From NCBI RefSeq assembly GCF_012971745.1, contig NZ_CP048834.1, forward strand, positions 2,046,001 to 2,110,000: 64,000 nt of DNA, written 5' to 3'. Shown here in pieces: positions 16,287-24,337 of this stretch. Each line of letters starts with the position of its first letter. Positions within the stretch are counted from its first letter, which is position 1. The stretch comes from Starkeya sp. ORNL1 (GTDB taxonomy: Bacteria; Pseudomonadota; Alphaproteobacteria; Rhizobiales; Xanthobacteraceae). The notes beneath the pieces are model-generated. The model was given only the letters and a program-made list of their open reading frames with translations, was not told the DNA's origin and did no database searches. The translations under genes and the position numbers were made by a program.

Positions 16287-16862
16287 GTGCGCGCCTTTTC
16301 CTTCCTCACCACCCTCGCCATTGGCGGCACCGTCGGGCTCGGCCTGACCTGGTTCGCCACGGTGAGCGGCTATGGGCTCGGCGCGGTGGAAGCCGGGCCT
16401 TGGCATGCCTGGCCGAAATCCGGCACCGAGGACGCCGATCCCTATGCCCGCGCCTCGCTGGCCCGCGCCGGCGAATTGCCGCTGGAGCAGGCCGACGGCC
16501 TCGCCTTCATCGCCAACACCGACGATGGCGGCAATGCGCTCGACGGGCGCTGCGACATCCGCCTCTCCGGCAAGCTGCCGCAGGCCCGGTTCTGGACGCT
16601 GACGCTGACGGATTCCCGCGGCCGGCTGATCGACAATGCCGCCAACCGCTTCGGCTTCACCAGCGCGGAAGCGGTGTGGAACGGCGACGGTACGGTGGAC
16701 ATCGCGCTCGGGCCGCGGGCACGGTCCGGCAACTGGCTGCCGACCGGCGCGCGCGACCGCGTGGTGCTGACGCTGCGGGTCTACGATGCCCCGGTCGGCA
16801 TCGCCACACGCACCAGCGACGCGCCGCAAATGCCGGCTCTGGTGACGGAGAGCTGCCCGTGA
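16287..16862 (+). CDS. DUF1214 domain protein
   Basis: A 191-residue protein from the GTG at 16287. It has an N-terminal hydrophobic anchor or signal (about residues 1-30) and the DUF1214 core, including GLAFIANTDDGGNALDGRCD and ARFWTLTLTDSRGRLIDN. It is usually paired with DUF1254 proteins, as here: the next gene overlaps by 4 bases. It is probably exported or membrane-anchored. Biochemical role unknown. Confidence 0.8.
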   Translation: MRAFSFLTTLAIGGTVGLGLTWFATVSGYGLGAVEAGPWHAWPKSGTEDADPYARASLARAGELPLEQADGLAFIANTDDGGNALDGRCDIRLSGKLPQARFWTLTLTDSRGRLIDNAANRFGFTSAEAVWNGDGTVDIALGPRARSGNWLPTGARDRVVLTLRVYDAPVGIATRTSDAPQMPALVTESCP

Positions 16863-17404
16863 AGAGGCTGGCGCTTCCCATCGCGGTCGGGCTGGTGCTG
16901 GCGGGCATCGTGCACTTGGTCAGCGTGCTGATCATGCCGAACTTCGCCGAGCGCGACGCCTATTCGCGGCTCTCGGTGATCGGCAGCACCAATACGGTGG
17001 CGCAGATGGACGACCCGACGCCGTTCGGCGCGGTGCTGCCGGCGACCGACCCGGCCTTCGTCACCGCCATCTGCCTGTATGATCTCGGCGAGGGCCCGCT
17101 GCGGCTCAGGGTGCCGACCAGCGGCGACTACACCTCGGTGTCGTTCTATACCAAGCGCGGCCTGGCCTTCTACGCCATCAATGACCGCTCGGCCGGCCGC
17201 CGGGTGATCGAGCTCGATCTGATGAACGCCAAGCAGAAGGCGGCGCTGCCGGACGACGAGGAAGTCACCGCCGCCGACCGGCTGATCGTAGTGGCGCCGG
17301 AGAATGAGGGCATCGTGCTGATGCGCGCGCTCTCCCGCGAGCGCGGCGCCCGCGACGAGGTGAAGCGCCGCATGGATGCCGCAACCTGCGGGGCAGCGTC
17401 GTAA
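16859..17404 (+). CDS. DUF1254 domain protein
   Basis: A 181-residue protein from the GTG at 16859, which overlaps the stop of the DUF1214 gene by 4 bases and so is likely translationally coupled. One N-terminal membrane segment (about residues 5-26) is followed by a DUF1254-type domain with YSRLSVIGSTNTVAQMDDPT and LRLRVPTSGDYTSVSFY. It is the shorter, rhizobial form of DUF1254. Function unknown; its constant partnership with DUF1214 suggests a joint envelope role. Confidence 0.8.
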   Translation: MKRLALPIAVGLVLAGIVHLVSVLIMPNFAERDAYSRLSVIGSTNTVAQMDDPTPFGAVLPATDPAFVTAICLYDLGEGPLRLRVPTSGDYTSVSFYTKRGLAFYAINDRSAGRRVIELDLMNAKQKAALPDDEEVTAADRLIVVAPENEGIVLMRALSRERGARDEVKRRMDAATCGAAS

Positions 17405-17466
17405 CTCTTCCCACCCGTGGTCATCCCTGCCGAAGCGAAGCGGTTCTTCCTTCCTCCACATCAGCT

Positions 17467-17565
17467 TCATCCCCGACGGCCGCAGGCCGATCCGGGATTG
17501 CAGGAAGGTGCCGAGCAACACCTTCTTGCGAACCCGGCTCTCCGCTTCGCTGCGGCCGGGATGAC
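17467..17565. repeat. Dispersed palindromic repeat, family B, copy 3
   Basis: Left half CATCCCCGACGGCCGCAGGC with GATCCGGGATTG, spacer, right half CCGGCTCTCCGCTTCGCTGC with GGCCGGGATGACG. It lies between the convergent DUF1254 and yegD-like genes. Confidence 0.8.
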
Positions 17566-17590
17566 GGCCATTGGGGATATGCCTGCCCGA

Positions 17591-18883
17591 TCAGCCCCCC
17601 GCACTCCTGCGCATCATCGCCACCTCATCCCTTCCCGGCCCGAACCGCCGCCCCGCCTCGATCGACAGGCCGACGCCGACCGAGCCGAAGGTGTCGCCCT
17701 CGATCACCCGGGCATGGGGCAGTTCGGCGATGATGGCGCGGCGCACATGGGCGAGGCGGGTCGAGCCGCCGGTCAGGAACAGCGCCTCGATATCGTCGGC
17801 CTTGAGCCCCGCCAGCTTCAGGCAAGTGGCGACGCGCGCGCTGATCCGGCTCGCCAGCGCCGCGGTGCGCTCGGCAAGGTCGGCCTGGCTCAGTTCGACC
17901 GCGATGCCCTCGCCGATCCAGTCGAGCGGGATCGCGGTATGCGGCTGGGAAGCGAGGCGGATCTTCGCCTTTTCCACCGCGCCGACCAGTGCGTGGCCGC
18001 GCCGTTCCTCGATGGCGCGGATCAGCCGGTCGATCAACTCCGGTCGGGCAGCGTCGCGGCGCACCTGGCGCACCTCGGTCAGTACCTTGGGATCGTACAG
18101 CCGGTTGATGCGATGCCAGGTGGAGATGTCGTGGAAATAGCTCGACGGCACATAGAGCCCGGCGCGCTTCATCGGCGTGTTGTGGCCGAGCAGCGGCGTC
18201 ACCGAGCGCAGCGTCAGCACCCGGTCGAAATCGGTGCCGCCAATATGCACGCCGTCATTGGCGAGGATGTCGTCGCCGCGCTCCACCATCAGCCGCCGCT
18301 CCGGGCTGATGCGCACGATGGAGAAATCCGAGGTGCCGCCGCCGATGTCGGCGATCAGCGCGATCTGCTCGGACGCGATGTGCTGCTCGTAATCGAGCGC
18401 GGCGGCGATCGGCTCGAACTGGAAGCAGACCTCGCTGAAGCCGATCTCGCGGGCGATAGTGCGCAGCGCGTCCTCGGCGCGGCGGTCGGCACGCGGATCG
18501 CCATCCACGAAATGCACCGGGCGGCCATGCACCACGGCGGTCAGCTCATGGCCGAGCCCGCCTTCGGCCTGCTGCTTCACGCCCTGGATATAAGAGGCGA
18601 TGACATGGCGGAAGGCGACGCGGCGGGTGCCGATCTGCGTCTTCTCGTCGAGCAGCGAGCTGCCGAGCACGGATTTGAGGCCGCTCATCAGCCGGCCGTC
18701 GACGCCCTCGACATAGGCCTCGATGGCGGCGCGGCCGAGCCGGCGGGCGCCGAAGCGATCGAAGAAGATGGCGCTCGGCAGCGTGCTCTCGCCATCCTCC
18801 AGGTCGCACAGCACCGCGCCATCATCGCGCGGCACGCCAAGCGTGGTGTTCGAGGTTCCGAAGTCCAGTCCGCACGCCGTCAT
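17591..18883 (-). CDS. yegD: YegD-like Hsp70-family protein
   Basis: A 430-residue actin/Hsp70-fold ATPase. The phosphate-1 loop is GLDFGTSNTTLG at the N-terminus, the second phosphate loop is ALIADIGGGTSDFSI, and the adenosine motif is EALFLTGGSTRLAHV. It lacks the C-terminal substrate-binding domain of DnaK, matching YegD. It presumably acts in the cytosol as a chaperone-like ATPase, but no substrate is known to me. It lies downstream of tctA on the same strand with a gap of about 100 bp and could be read from the transporter operon. Confidence 0.87.
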   Translation of the reverse strand: MTACGLDFGTSNTTLGVPRDDGAVLCDLEDGESTLPSAIFFDRFGARRLGRAAIEAYVEGVDGRLMSGLKSVLGSSLLDEKTQIGTRRVAFRHVIASYIQGVKQQAEGGLGHELTAVVHGRPVHFVDGDPRADRRAEDALRTIAREIGFSEVCFQFEPIAAALDYEQHIASEQIALIADIGGGTSDFSIVRISPERRLMVERGDDILANDGVHIGGTDFDRVLTLRSVTPLLGHNTPMKRAGLYVPSSYFHDISTWHRINRLYDPKVLTEVRQVRRDAARPELIDRLIRAIEERRGHALVGAVEKAKIRLASQPHTAIPLDWIGEGIAVELSQADLAERTAALASRISARVATCLKLAGLKADDIEALFLTGGSTRLAHVRRAIIAELPHARVIEGDTFGSVGVGLSIEAGRRFGPGRDEVAMMRRSAGG

Positions 18884-18987
18884 GTGGATCTCTCTGCACG
18901 TTGCGTTTCAACAAAGAGGCGGAACGGCGGGCAAGCCGCCGTTCCGCCAGTCGCTCCACAGGGAGGAGCGGTGAGATGGTCGCCCGC

Positions 18988-20487
18988 TCATGCCACCGCG
19001 GCGCGCACCGTCCGGAACCGCCGCCACAGCGGCGACATCAGGATCAGCGCGGCGATCACCAAGAGCACCGCCGAGATCGGACGGTCGACCAGGATGATCG
19101 GATCGCCCACCGACATCGCCAGCGACTGGCGTATCGCCCGCTCCATCGGCTGGCCCAGCACGAAGCCGAGGATCAGCGGCGCTGTCGGGAAGGCGCCCTT
19201 CGGCATGATGAAGCCGATCAGGCCGAACAGCAGCAGCAGCACGATGTCGAACAGATTGCCCGACGCGCCATAGGCACCTGCGACCGCAATGCCGAGAATG
19301 GCCGGGTGCAGTATGTAGATCGGCACCCGCAGGATCTGCGCGAACACGCCGACCAGCGGCAGGTTCATGACCAGCAGCACGACATTGCCGATATAGAGGC
19401 TGGCGACGAGGCCCCAGAACACGTCGGGAGATTCCGTCATCATCAGTGGGCCCGGCTTCACCCCCCACAGGATCAGCGCCGAGAGCAGCACCGCGGTGGA
19501 CGAGCCGCTGGGGATGCCGAAGGTCAGCAGCGGCAGCAGCGCGCCGCCGGTGTCGGCATTATTGGCGCCCTCCGGTGCGGCGAGGCCTTCCGGCGCGCCC
19601 TGGCCGAAGCGCTCGGGATGCTTGGAGACCGCCTTCTCGATGCCGTAGGACACGAAGGAGGCGACCGTCGCCCCGGCGCCGGGCAGCAGGCCGATGATGA
19701 AGCCGGTTATCGAGCCGTTGAAGAAGGCGAAGCGGCAGGCCTTCAGCTCCTCCCAGGACGGCAGCAGGTTGCGCAGCCCCTTCGGCACGGTGAGCAGCTC
19801 GCTCTTCTCCTTGCTCTCGATGTTGAGCAGGATCTCCGCGATGGCGAAGATGCCGATGGCCACCGTCATGAACTCGATGCCGCCGAGCAGTTCGCTCCTG
19901 CCGAAGATGAAGCGGGACTGCGCGGTGAAGAGATCGGTGCCGACGGTGGCGAGCCACAGGCCGAACACCAGCGACAGCACCGACTTGATCATCGACTTGC
20001 CGGACAGCAGCACCACCAGCGACAGGCCCATCACCATCAGCGCGAAATATTCCGGCGAGGAGAAGCTGAGCGCGAAGTTCGCGATCGGCGGGGCGACGAA
20101 GGTCATCAGCAGCAGGCCGACGGTGCCGGCGACGAAGGAGGCGATGGCGGCAATGCCGAGCGCCGCCCCTGCCCGCCCGTTGCGAGCCATCTGGTAGCCG
20201 TCGATGCAGCTCACCACCGAGGAGGCTTCACCCGGCATGTTGAGCAGGATCGAGGTGGTGGAGCCGCCGTATTTCGCCCCGTAATAGATGCCGGCAAGCA
20301 TGATGATGCCGCCGGTCGGGTCCATGGTGTAGGTGAGCGGCAGCAGCAGCGAGATGGTCGCCGCCGGGCCGAGGCCGGGCAGGATGCCGATCACCGTGCC
20401 GAGGAAACAGCCGACGAAACACCAGAAGATGTTCGCCGGCAGCATGGCGATGCCGAAGCCATGCATCAGTCCGTTCAGAGCTTCCAT
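18988..20487 (-). CDS. tctA: Tripartite tricarboxylate transporter, large membrane subunit TctA
   Basis: A 499-residue polytopic membrane protein with the TctA signatures GLGPAATISLLLPLTYTMDP near residue 38 and the YYGAKYGGSTTSILLNMPGE loop. It forms the transport channel with TctB, fed by the periplasmic binding protein TctC, and is driven by the ion gradient. It starts 3 bp after tctB ends. The binding-protein gene is just upstream. The transported substrate is some organic acid that the sequence does not identify. Confidence 0.93.
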   Translation of the reverse strand: MEALNGLMHGFGIAMLPANIFWCFVGCFLGTVIGILPGLGPAATISLLLPLTYTMDPTGGIIMLAGIYYGAKYGGSTTSILLNMPGEASSVVSCIDGYQMARNGRAGAALGIAAIASFVAGTVGLLLMTFVAPPIANFALSFSSPEYFALMVMGLSLVVLLSGKSMIKSVLSLVFGLWLATVGTDLFTAQSRFIFGRSELLGGIEFMTVAIGIFAIAEILLNIESKEKSELLTVPKGLRNLLPSWEELKACRFAFFNGSITGFIIGLLPGAGATVASFVSYGIEKAVSKHPERFGQGAPEGLAAPEGANNADTGGALLPLLTFGIPSGSSTAVLLSALILWGVKPGPLMMTESPDVFWGLVASLYIGNVVLLVMNLPLVGVFAQILRVPIYILHPAILGIAVAGAYGASGNLFDIVLLLLFGLIGFIMPKGAFPTAPLILGFVLGQPMERAIRQSLAMSVGDPIILVDRPISAVLLVIAALILMSPLWRRFRTVRAAVA

Positions 20488-20490
20488 TGG

Positions 20491-20967
20491 TCAGAATCCC
20501 CAGATGGCGCTGGTGGGCAACGGCGATTCCAGGAGCTCGGAGAAGCCGAGATAGAGCACCGCCACGATGGAGGCCGCAGTGATCGCCGCGCCCAGCGTCG
20601 GGCGGTTGAAGACCACGCGGATGATGAAGAACAGCACGGCGCCGAAGCCGATGATGAAGCCGAAGGCCCACATCAGCGGCACGCTCACCGCGAGCGCGGC
20701 CCAGGTGGAGAACGCCTCGAGGCGGCCGCCTTCGTTGGGCTCGTCCTGCGGCAGCGGCTTGCCGACGCCGCCGGCGCGGATTGCCTGCAGCGTGAGCCAC
20801 AGCGCGAACAACAGCATCACCCCGCCATAGATCAGCGGGAAGAAGCCCGGCCCCGGCCCGTCGCGTTCATAGACGGTCCAGCCCAGCGATTGATGGACGA
20901 TGTAGATGCCGAGTAACGATAGGCCGGTTCCGAATATGATGTTCGGATCGCGTGCGTATCTGAGCAT
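20491..20967 (-). CDS. tctB: Tripartite tricarboxylate transporter, small membrane subunit TctB
   Basis: A 158-residue protein with four predicted membrane helices and the family motif GPGPGFFPLIYGGVMLLFAL near residue 36. It is the small membrane subunit that pairs with TctA. It is located between tctC (with a family A repeat in the gap) and tctA. Confidence 0.9.
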   Translation of the reverse strand: MLRYARDPNIIFGTGLSLLGIYIVHQSLGWTVYERDGPGPGFFPLIYGGVMLLFALWLTLQAIRAGGVGKPLPQDEPNEGGRLEAFSTWAALAVSVPLMWAFGFIIGFGAVLFFIIRVVFNRPTLGAAITAASIVAVLYLGFSELLESPLPTSAIWGF

Positions 20968-21057
20968 GAAGTGCTCCCCGCTATATTCAGCTCATTGAAT
21001 GGAGCCGATCCTGCTTTCCCGGCGGATCGGCGATATTGCTGCGGTGCTCGGCTTGAG

Positions 21058-21153
21058 CATCCTTCGAGGCTCGCAGCGCTCGCACCTCAGGATGAGGTTG
21101 TAAAAAAGCGACCTCATCCTGAGGTGCCGGCCGAAGGCCGGCCTCGAAGGATG
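21058..21153. repeat. Dispersed palindromic repeat, family A, copy 7
   Basis: Canonical order; left inner stem GCTCGCAGCGCTCGC, right inner stem CCGGCCGAAGGCCGG. It sits inside the transporter operon between tctC and tctB and may affect the relative expression of binding protein and membrane subunits by mRNA folding. Confidence 0.9.
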
Positions 21154-21192
21154 TCCACCCCCGAGGCCCGATCCCCACCCCCAGGCAGGCGC

Positions 21193-22170
21193 CTACCGCA
21201 CCACCTTCAGCCCGGCTTCCTTCAGGAGGTCCCGGATCTGGCTCTCGTAGTCGACCACGAACTTGCGGGTCTCCGCCGAGCTGATCGGGGCGCTGATGAA
21301 GTGGTTTTCCTCGACATACTTGTCCCAGGCCGGCAGCGCCGTGAGCTTGGCCACCAGCTTGTCGTAATAGGCGATCACCTCGGGAGCCATGTCGGGCGGG
21401 CCGAGGATGCCGCGGGTCTGGGCGAAGGTGGCGACATTGAAGCCGGCCTCCGACAGTGTCGGCACGTCCTTGTAGGCCGGCAGGCGCTGGTCGGCGATCT
21501 GCGCCAGCACGCGGATCTTGCCGCCGCGGATCAGCTCGGTCGCCTCGCTGGGATCGAGGATCATGATGTCGACATGGCCGCCGAGCAGCGCGGACAGGCG
21601 CTCGCCGCCCGAGGGGAACGAGACATAAGCCCAGCTGGTCTTGGTGGCGCCCATCAATTGCTGGCGCAGGATGTTCTCGCGCGAGGAGGCGTTGCCGCCG
21701 GACTGCTTGAGCTGGTCGGGCTTCGCCTTTGCGGCCGCGATGAAGTCGCCCAGCGAGTTGAAGGGCGAATCCGCGCGCACCGTGACCAGCGCCGGTTCGA
21801 AGATCAGCCGGGCCAGCGGGGTGAGGTCGTTGAGCCGGGTGGTGGCTTCCTGCTGCAGCAGCGGATCGATGATCCACACGCTGGTGAAGATGCCGATCGT
21901 ATTGTTGTCGCCCTTCTTGCTCATCAGATAGGACGAGGCGTTGGTGCTGCCGCCGCCCGGCTTGTTCACCACCTGGATGCGCACCGGCGACAGCTTCGCC
22001 TGGTCGATCATGGCGACGAGCGCGCGGGCCAGCAGGTCATTGCCCGAGCCCGGTCCGCCATGGACGACGAGTTCGAGCGGACGGGTCGGCACGAATTCGC
22101 CAGCAAAAGCCGGCGTGACGGTGCTGAGCGCAAGCAAGGCTGTGCAGCCTAGAAAATGGCGTCTGTTCAT
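21193..22170 (-). CDS. tctC: Tripartite tricarboxylate transporter binding protein (TctC/Bug family)
   Basis: A 325-residue secreted solute-binding protein. MNRRHFLGCTALLALSTVTP resembles a signal peptide with a weak Tat-like RR start, cleaved near AFA. The Bug-family features are RPLELVVHGGPGSGNDLLAR near residue 30 and VVNKPGGGSTNASSYL. It captures an organic acid in the periplasm for TctAB. It lies 118 bp downstream of the VOC-protein gene, with an 11-bp-stem hairpin between them. Confidence 0.92.
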   Translation of the reverse strand: MNRRHFLGCTALLALSTVTPAFAGEFVPTRPLELVVHGGPGSGNDLLARALVAMIDQAKLSPVRIQVVNKPGGGSTNASSYLMSKKGDNNTIGIFTSVWIIDPLLQQEATTRLNDLTPLARLIFEPALVTVRADSPFNSLGDFIAAAKAKPDQLKQSGGNASSRENILRQQLMGATKTSWAYVSFPSGGERLSALLGGHVDIMILDPSEATELIRGGKIRVLAQIADQRLPAYKDVPTLSEAGFNVATFAQTRGILGPPDMAPEVIAYYDKLVAKLTALPAWDKYVEENHFISAPISSAETRKFVVDYESQIRDLLKEAGLKVVR

Positions 22171-22198
22171 TGGGTGTCCTCCCTCAATTATTATGTCT

Positions 22199-22226
22199 GG
22201 GACGGCCCGTCATTGCGGGCCGTCCC
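22199..22226. other. Strong hairpin between the VOC gene and tctC
   Basis: GGGACGGCCCG and CGGGCCGTCCC form a perfect 11-bp stem around TCATTG. It lacks a T-run on the transcribed (minus) strand, so it is more likely an RNA-stabilising or processing element, or a partial attenuator, than a classic terminator. Confidence 0.55.
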
Positions 22227-22288
22227 GAAGTGCAGGCACGGCGTTGTTCTTCAGTTATTCTTGAAGGCGTTCGCGCTGCTATTGGCGA

Positions 22289-23005
22289 TCAGGCGCTCAC
22301 CAGCTCGGCCAGGTTCCCGTCCGGACCAACGAATTTCACGGCAGCAGAACCATTGCCCGGCACGATCTTGCCGCCGCGCTCGGTGACCTGCTCGGCGACG
22401 GTCTTCGGATCGGCAACCTCGAGGCTCCAATATTCGATCGCCGGCTGCTCGCCCTTGACCAGCGACAGCACGGTCTCGCCGTCGGTGAGGTTGTGCACGG
22501 TTCCGTTGGAACCCGGCGCCGGCTCGAAGTCGAAGACGTTGCGATAGAAGTTCGCCGCCTTTTCAAGATCATTGACGTAGAGCGTGACCTGCGAGATGCG
22601 GGAAAGCTTGCTCTTGTCCTTCTTGAGGTAGCGCCCGATGCCGACGATCTCGCCAAGCGTGCCGTCGGCGGAGCGATACTTCAGCGCGCCTTCGGCACGG
22701 TCGGAATAGATCGAGCCGCCATTGTCCTCGATCTTCTTGATCATGCTCGGCCGGTCGTCGACTTCGATGCCGATGTGATGAATACGCGGGCCGGCACCGG
22801 CCAGCTTGGCTTCCTTCTCGTCCTCGCTGTCGTAAAGCATCAGCGCGAGGTCAATATTGCCGTCCGTCATGTGGCGCGAATGGTGGCCACGGGCGTGGGT
22901 ATTCTTGGTCTGGTAGATGCCGAAGATATCCTCATAGAACTTCGTCGCGCTCTCGAAGCTCTCCATATCGCCGCATTTCAGGGCGATGTGCACTATTCTC
23001 GACAT
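22289..23005 (-). CDS. Two-domain VOC-superfamily (glyoxalase/dioxygenase-like) protein
   Basis: A 238-residue protein made of two vicinal-oxygen-chelate modules (about residues 1-130 and 135-238). Candidate metal ligands include His7 (IVHIALKCGD), His77 region (RIHHIGIEV) and later glutamates such as NLAELV at the C-terminus. VOC enzymes include glyoxalases, extradiol dioxygenases and epimerases. It is the first gene of an apparent operon with tctC-tctB-tctA, which suggests that it acts on the compound imported by the transporter. The specific reaction cannot be read. Confidence 0.8.
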   Translation of the reverse strand: MSRIVHIALKCGDMESFESATKFYEDIFGIYQTKNTHARGHHSRHMTDGNIDLALMLYDSEDEKEAKLAGAGPRIHHIGIEVDDRPSMIKKIEDNGGSIYSDRAEGALKYRSADGTLGEIVGIGRYLKKDKSKLSRISQVTLYVNDLEKAANFYRNVFDFEPAPGSNGTVHNLTDGETVLSLVKGEQPAIEYWSLEVADPKTVAEQVTERGGKIVPGNGSAAVKFVGPDGNLAELVSA

Positions 23006-23115
23006 GACAATACTCCTTCGCTTCGCGGCCGGGCGGTCCGCAAATCATGGGTCAGCACATTGATGTAGAGTTGAAACCGGCCACGCTTCCTCAAGGGCAA
23101 GCGCGTGCCATTGTT

Positions 23116-23135
23116 CCGCTGTCATCTGACAGCGG
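23116..23135. promoter_or_regulatory. Palindrome upstream of the VOC/tct operon
   Basis: CCGCTGTCA-TC-TGACAGCGG is a perfect inverted repeat with 9-bp arms, 111 bp upstream of the VOC start codon. The core TGTCATCTGACA resembles sites of FCD-type GntR regulators. No regulator gene is adjacent, so any cognate factor would be encoded elsewhere. Confidence 0.55.
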
Positions 23136-23230
23136 TGCATTGTTTCTCCCCAAATCGCACCGGGATTTTTGCTAAGCTTCATCGAAGCGGGCCGGGGCGA
23201 TGTGATGAAGCTAGGCGTACTTGAGGGGGG

Positions 23231-23274
23231 TTGACAAGTCTATTTCTTCTAAATAAAATACGAGGCAGCTCGTA
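23231..23274 (+). promoter_or_regulatory. Sigma-70 promoter with TACGAG-N4-CTCGTA operator (module 1)
   Basis: TTGACA (23231-23236), a 17-bp spacer and TAAAAT (23254-23259) form a near-consensus plus-strand promoter. The perfect palindrome TACGAG-GCAG-CTCGTA (23259-23274) begins on the last base of the -10 box and covers the expected start site, the position of a repressor site. It reads toward the ModA-like gene at 23492. An almost identical module lies at 24911-24954. Confidence 0.7.
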
Positions 23275-23491
23275 ATATTGACTACCATCATGAAATGGCG
23301 AGCAGCCAGCGACGGCAAGGCCTAATATACCGAACGAACTGAATGCCTTGCGTCGCAGAAAACCCAAGGTCAAAGCCCGAATCGAAAGGGCTCGCCTCCC
23401 GTCCCTCAGGTTCAACTTCCACAAATATCGGTCGATAAGGCGTGGAATACCACGCCATCGCCCGAAAATTATTGCTCGGGGAAACGTATCC
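23275..23491 (+). other. Long 5' leader with a hairpin before the ModA-like gene
   Basis: If transcription starts near 23266 the leader is about 225 nt. It contains GGCGTGG-AATA-CCACGCC (23439-23456), a perfect 7-bp stem with a tetraloop, and an 11-codon ORF at 23290-23325 without an evident ribosome-binding site. I do not recognise a known riboswitch. Confidence 0.35.
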
Positions 23492-24190
23492 GTGTCGGAA
23501 ATTCGTATTTTTTGTGCGGGCGCCGCAAAAGGCCTCGTTGAAATCCTGGCCTCGCGCTTCGAGCAGGAGACCGGCCACACGACGTCACGCAGCTATGGCC
23601 CGGTCGGCGCCATACTGGAGCGGCTGAAGGCCGGGGAAGCCGCCGACATCGTGATCCTCAGCGAGAAGGCGCTCGCCGGCCTCGCTCAGGCGGGCACGAC
23701 GACACCGACCATCGCGCCGCTCGGCGATGTCGCCACCTGCGTCGCCGTGCGCGCCGGCGACCCCTCCCCGCCGCTCGCCAGCGCCGAGGATCTGCGCCAT
23801 TTGTTCAGCAGCGCCGATGCCATCCACATGCCCAATCCCGCGGTGGCGACCTCGGGCGCGCATCTCATGGGGGTATTCCGCGCGCTCGGGCTGGCGGAGG
23901 AAACCGCCGAGCGGCTGCGCATCGCCGGCAACGGCATCGCCGCCATCACCGAACTCGCCGCCTCGACCGCGGAGCGGCCGGTCGGCTGCACCCAGGCCTC
24001 GGAGATTCTGGTGGTGGAAGGCGCGCGCATCGTCGGCCCGTTGCCGGGCGAGTTCGCGCTCGCAACGCTCTATGCGGCGGCAGTGACGACGGCCGCATCC
24101 GATCCAGCCGCGGCGGCGCTATTCATCTCGCTGCTGACCGGCGAAGAGACGGCACCGCTGCGCGCGCGGATGGGCTTCCAGGCGACATAA
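23492..24190 (+). CDS. ModA-like substrate-binding-domain protein
   Basis: A 232-residue protein from the GTG at 23492, preceded by CGGGGA. The fold is that of type 2 periplasmic binding proteins: EIRIFCAGAAKGLVEILASR, then YGPVGAILERLKAGEAADIV, then PNPAVATSGAHLMG are ModA-like. There is no signal peptide in this reading and the upstream in-frame extension is not one, so it may be cytosolic or have lost export. No modB or modC is adjacent. It lies under the TACGAG-type promoter/operator. Oxyanion or other small-ligand binding is plausible but unproven. Confidence 0.7.
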   Translation: MSEIRIFCAGAAKGLVEILASRFEQETGHTTSRSYGPVGAILERLKAGEAADIVILSEKALAGLAQAGTTTPTIAPLGDVATCVAVRAGDPSPPLASAEDLRHLFSSADAIHMPNPAVATSGAHLMGVFRALGLAEETAERLRIAGNGIAAITELAASTAERPVGCTQASEILVVEGARIVGPLPGEFALATLYAAAVTTAASDPAAAALFISLLTGEETAPLRARMGFQAT

Positions 24191-24243
24191 GCCGGCGGCT
24201 CCAGGCCACATAAGGCGGCGGTCCCGGGCCACATAAGGCGGCC
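24177..24243. repeat. Three tandem 23-bp repeats over the 3' end of the ModA-like gene
   Basis: The segment TCCAGGCGACATAAG, which contains the gene's stop codon, is repeated with a period of exactly 23 bp; the TAA triplets lie at 24188, 24211 and 24234. The first copy is coding, the other two are in the 3' untranslated region. Confidence 0.75.
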
Positions 24244-24337
24244 TTGGCGATCTCGTGCAAATTTTTCGGGAAGGTGCGGCTGAGCCCGGCTCAGGCTCGG
24301 CTCCAGCGCCGCTAGAGCGCGGCCGGCTCAGGCATGT

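Noticed and set aside
22199..22226. Hairpin between the VOC gene and tctC as a full terminator
   Set aside because: No T-run follows on the transcribed strand, and the genes around it look like one operon.
23290..23325. 11-codon ORF as an attenuating leader peptide
   Set aside because: No ribosome-binding site and no run of a single amino acid's codons; kept only as a remark in the leader entry.
23492..24190. ModA-like gene as part of a molybdate ABC transporter
   Set aside because: No permease or ATPase gene is adjacent and no signal peptide is seen, so transport is not supported by context.
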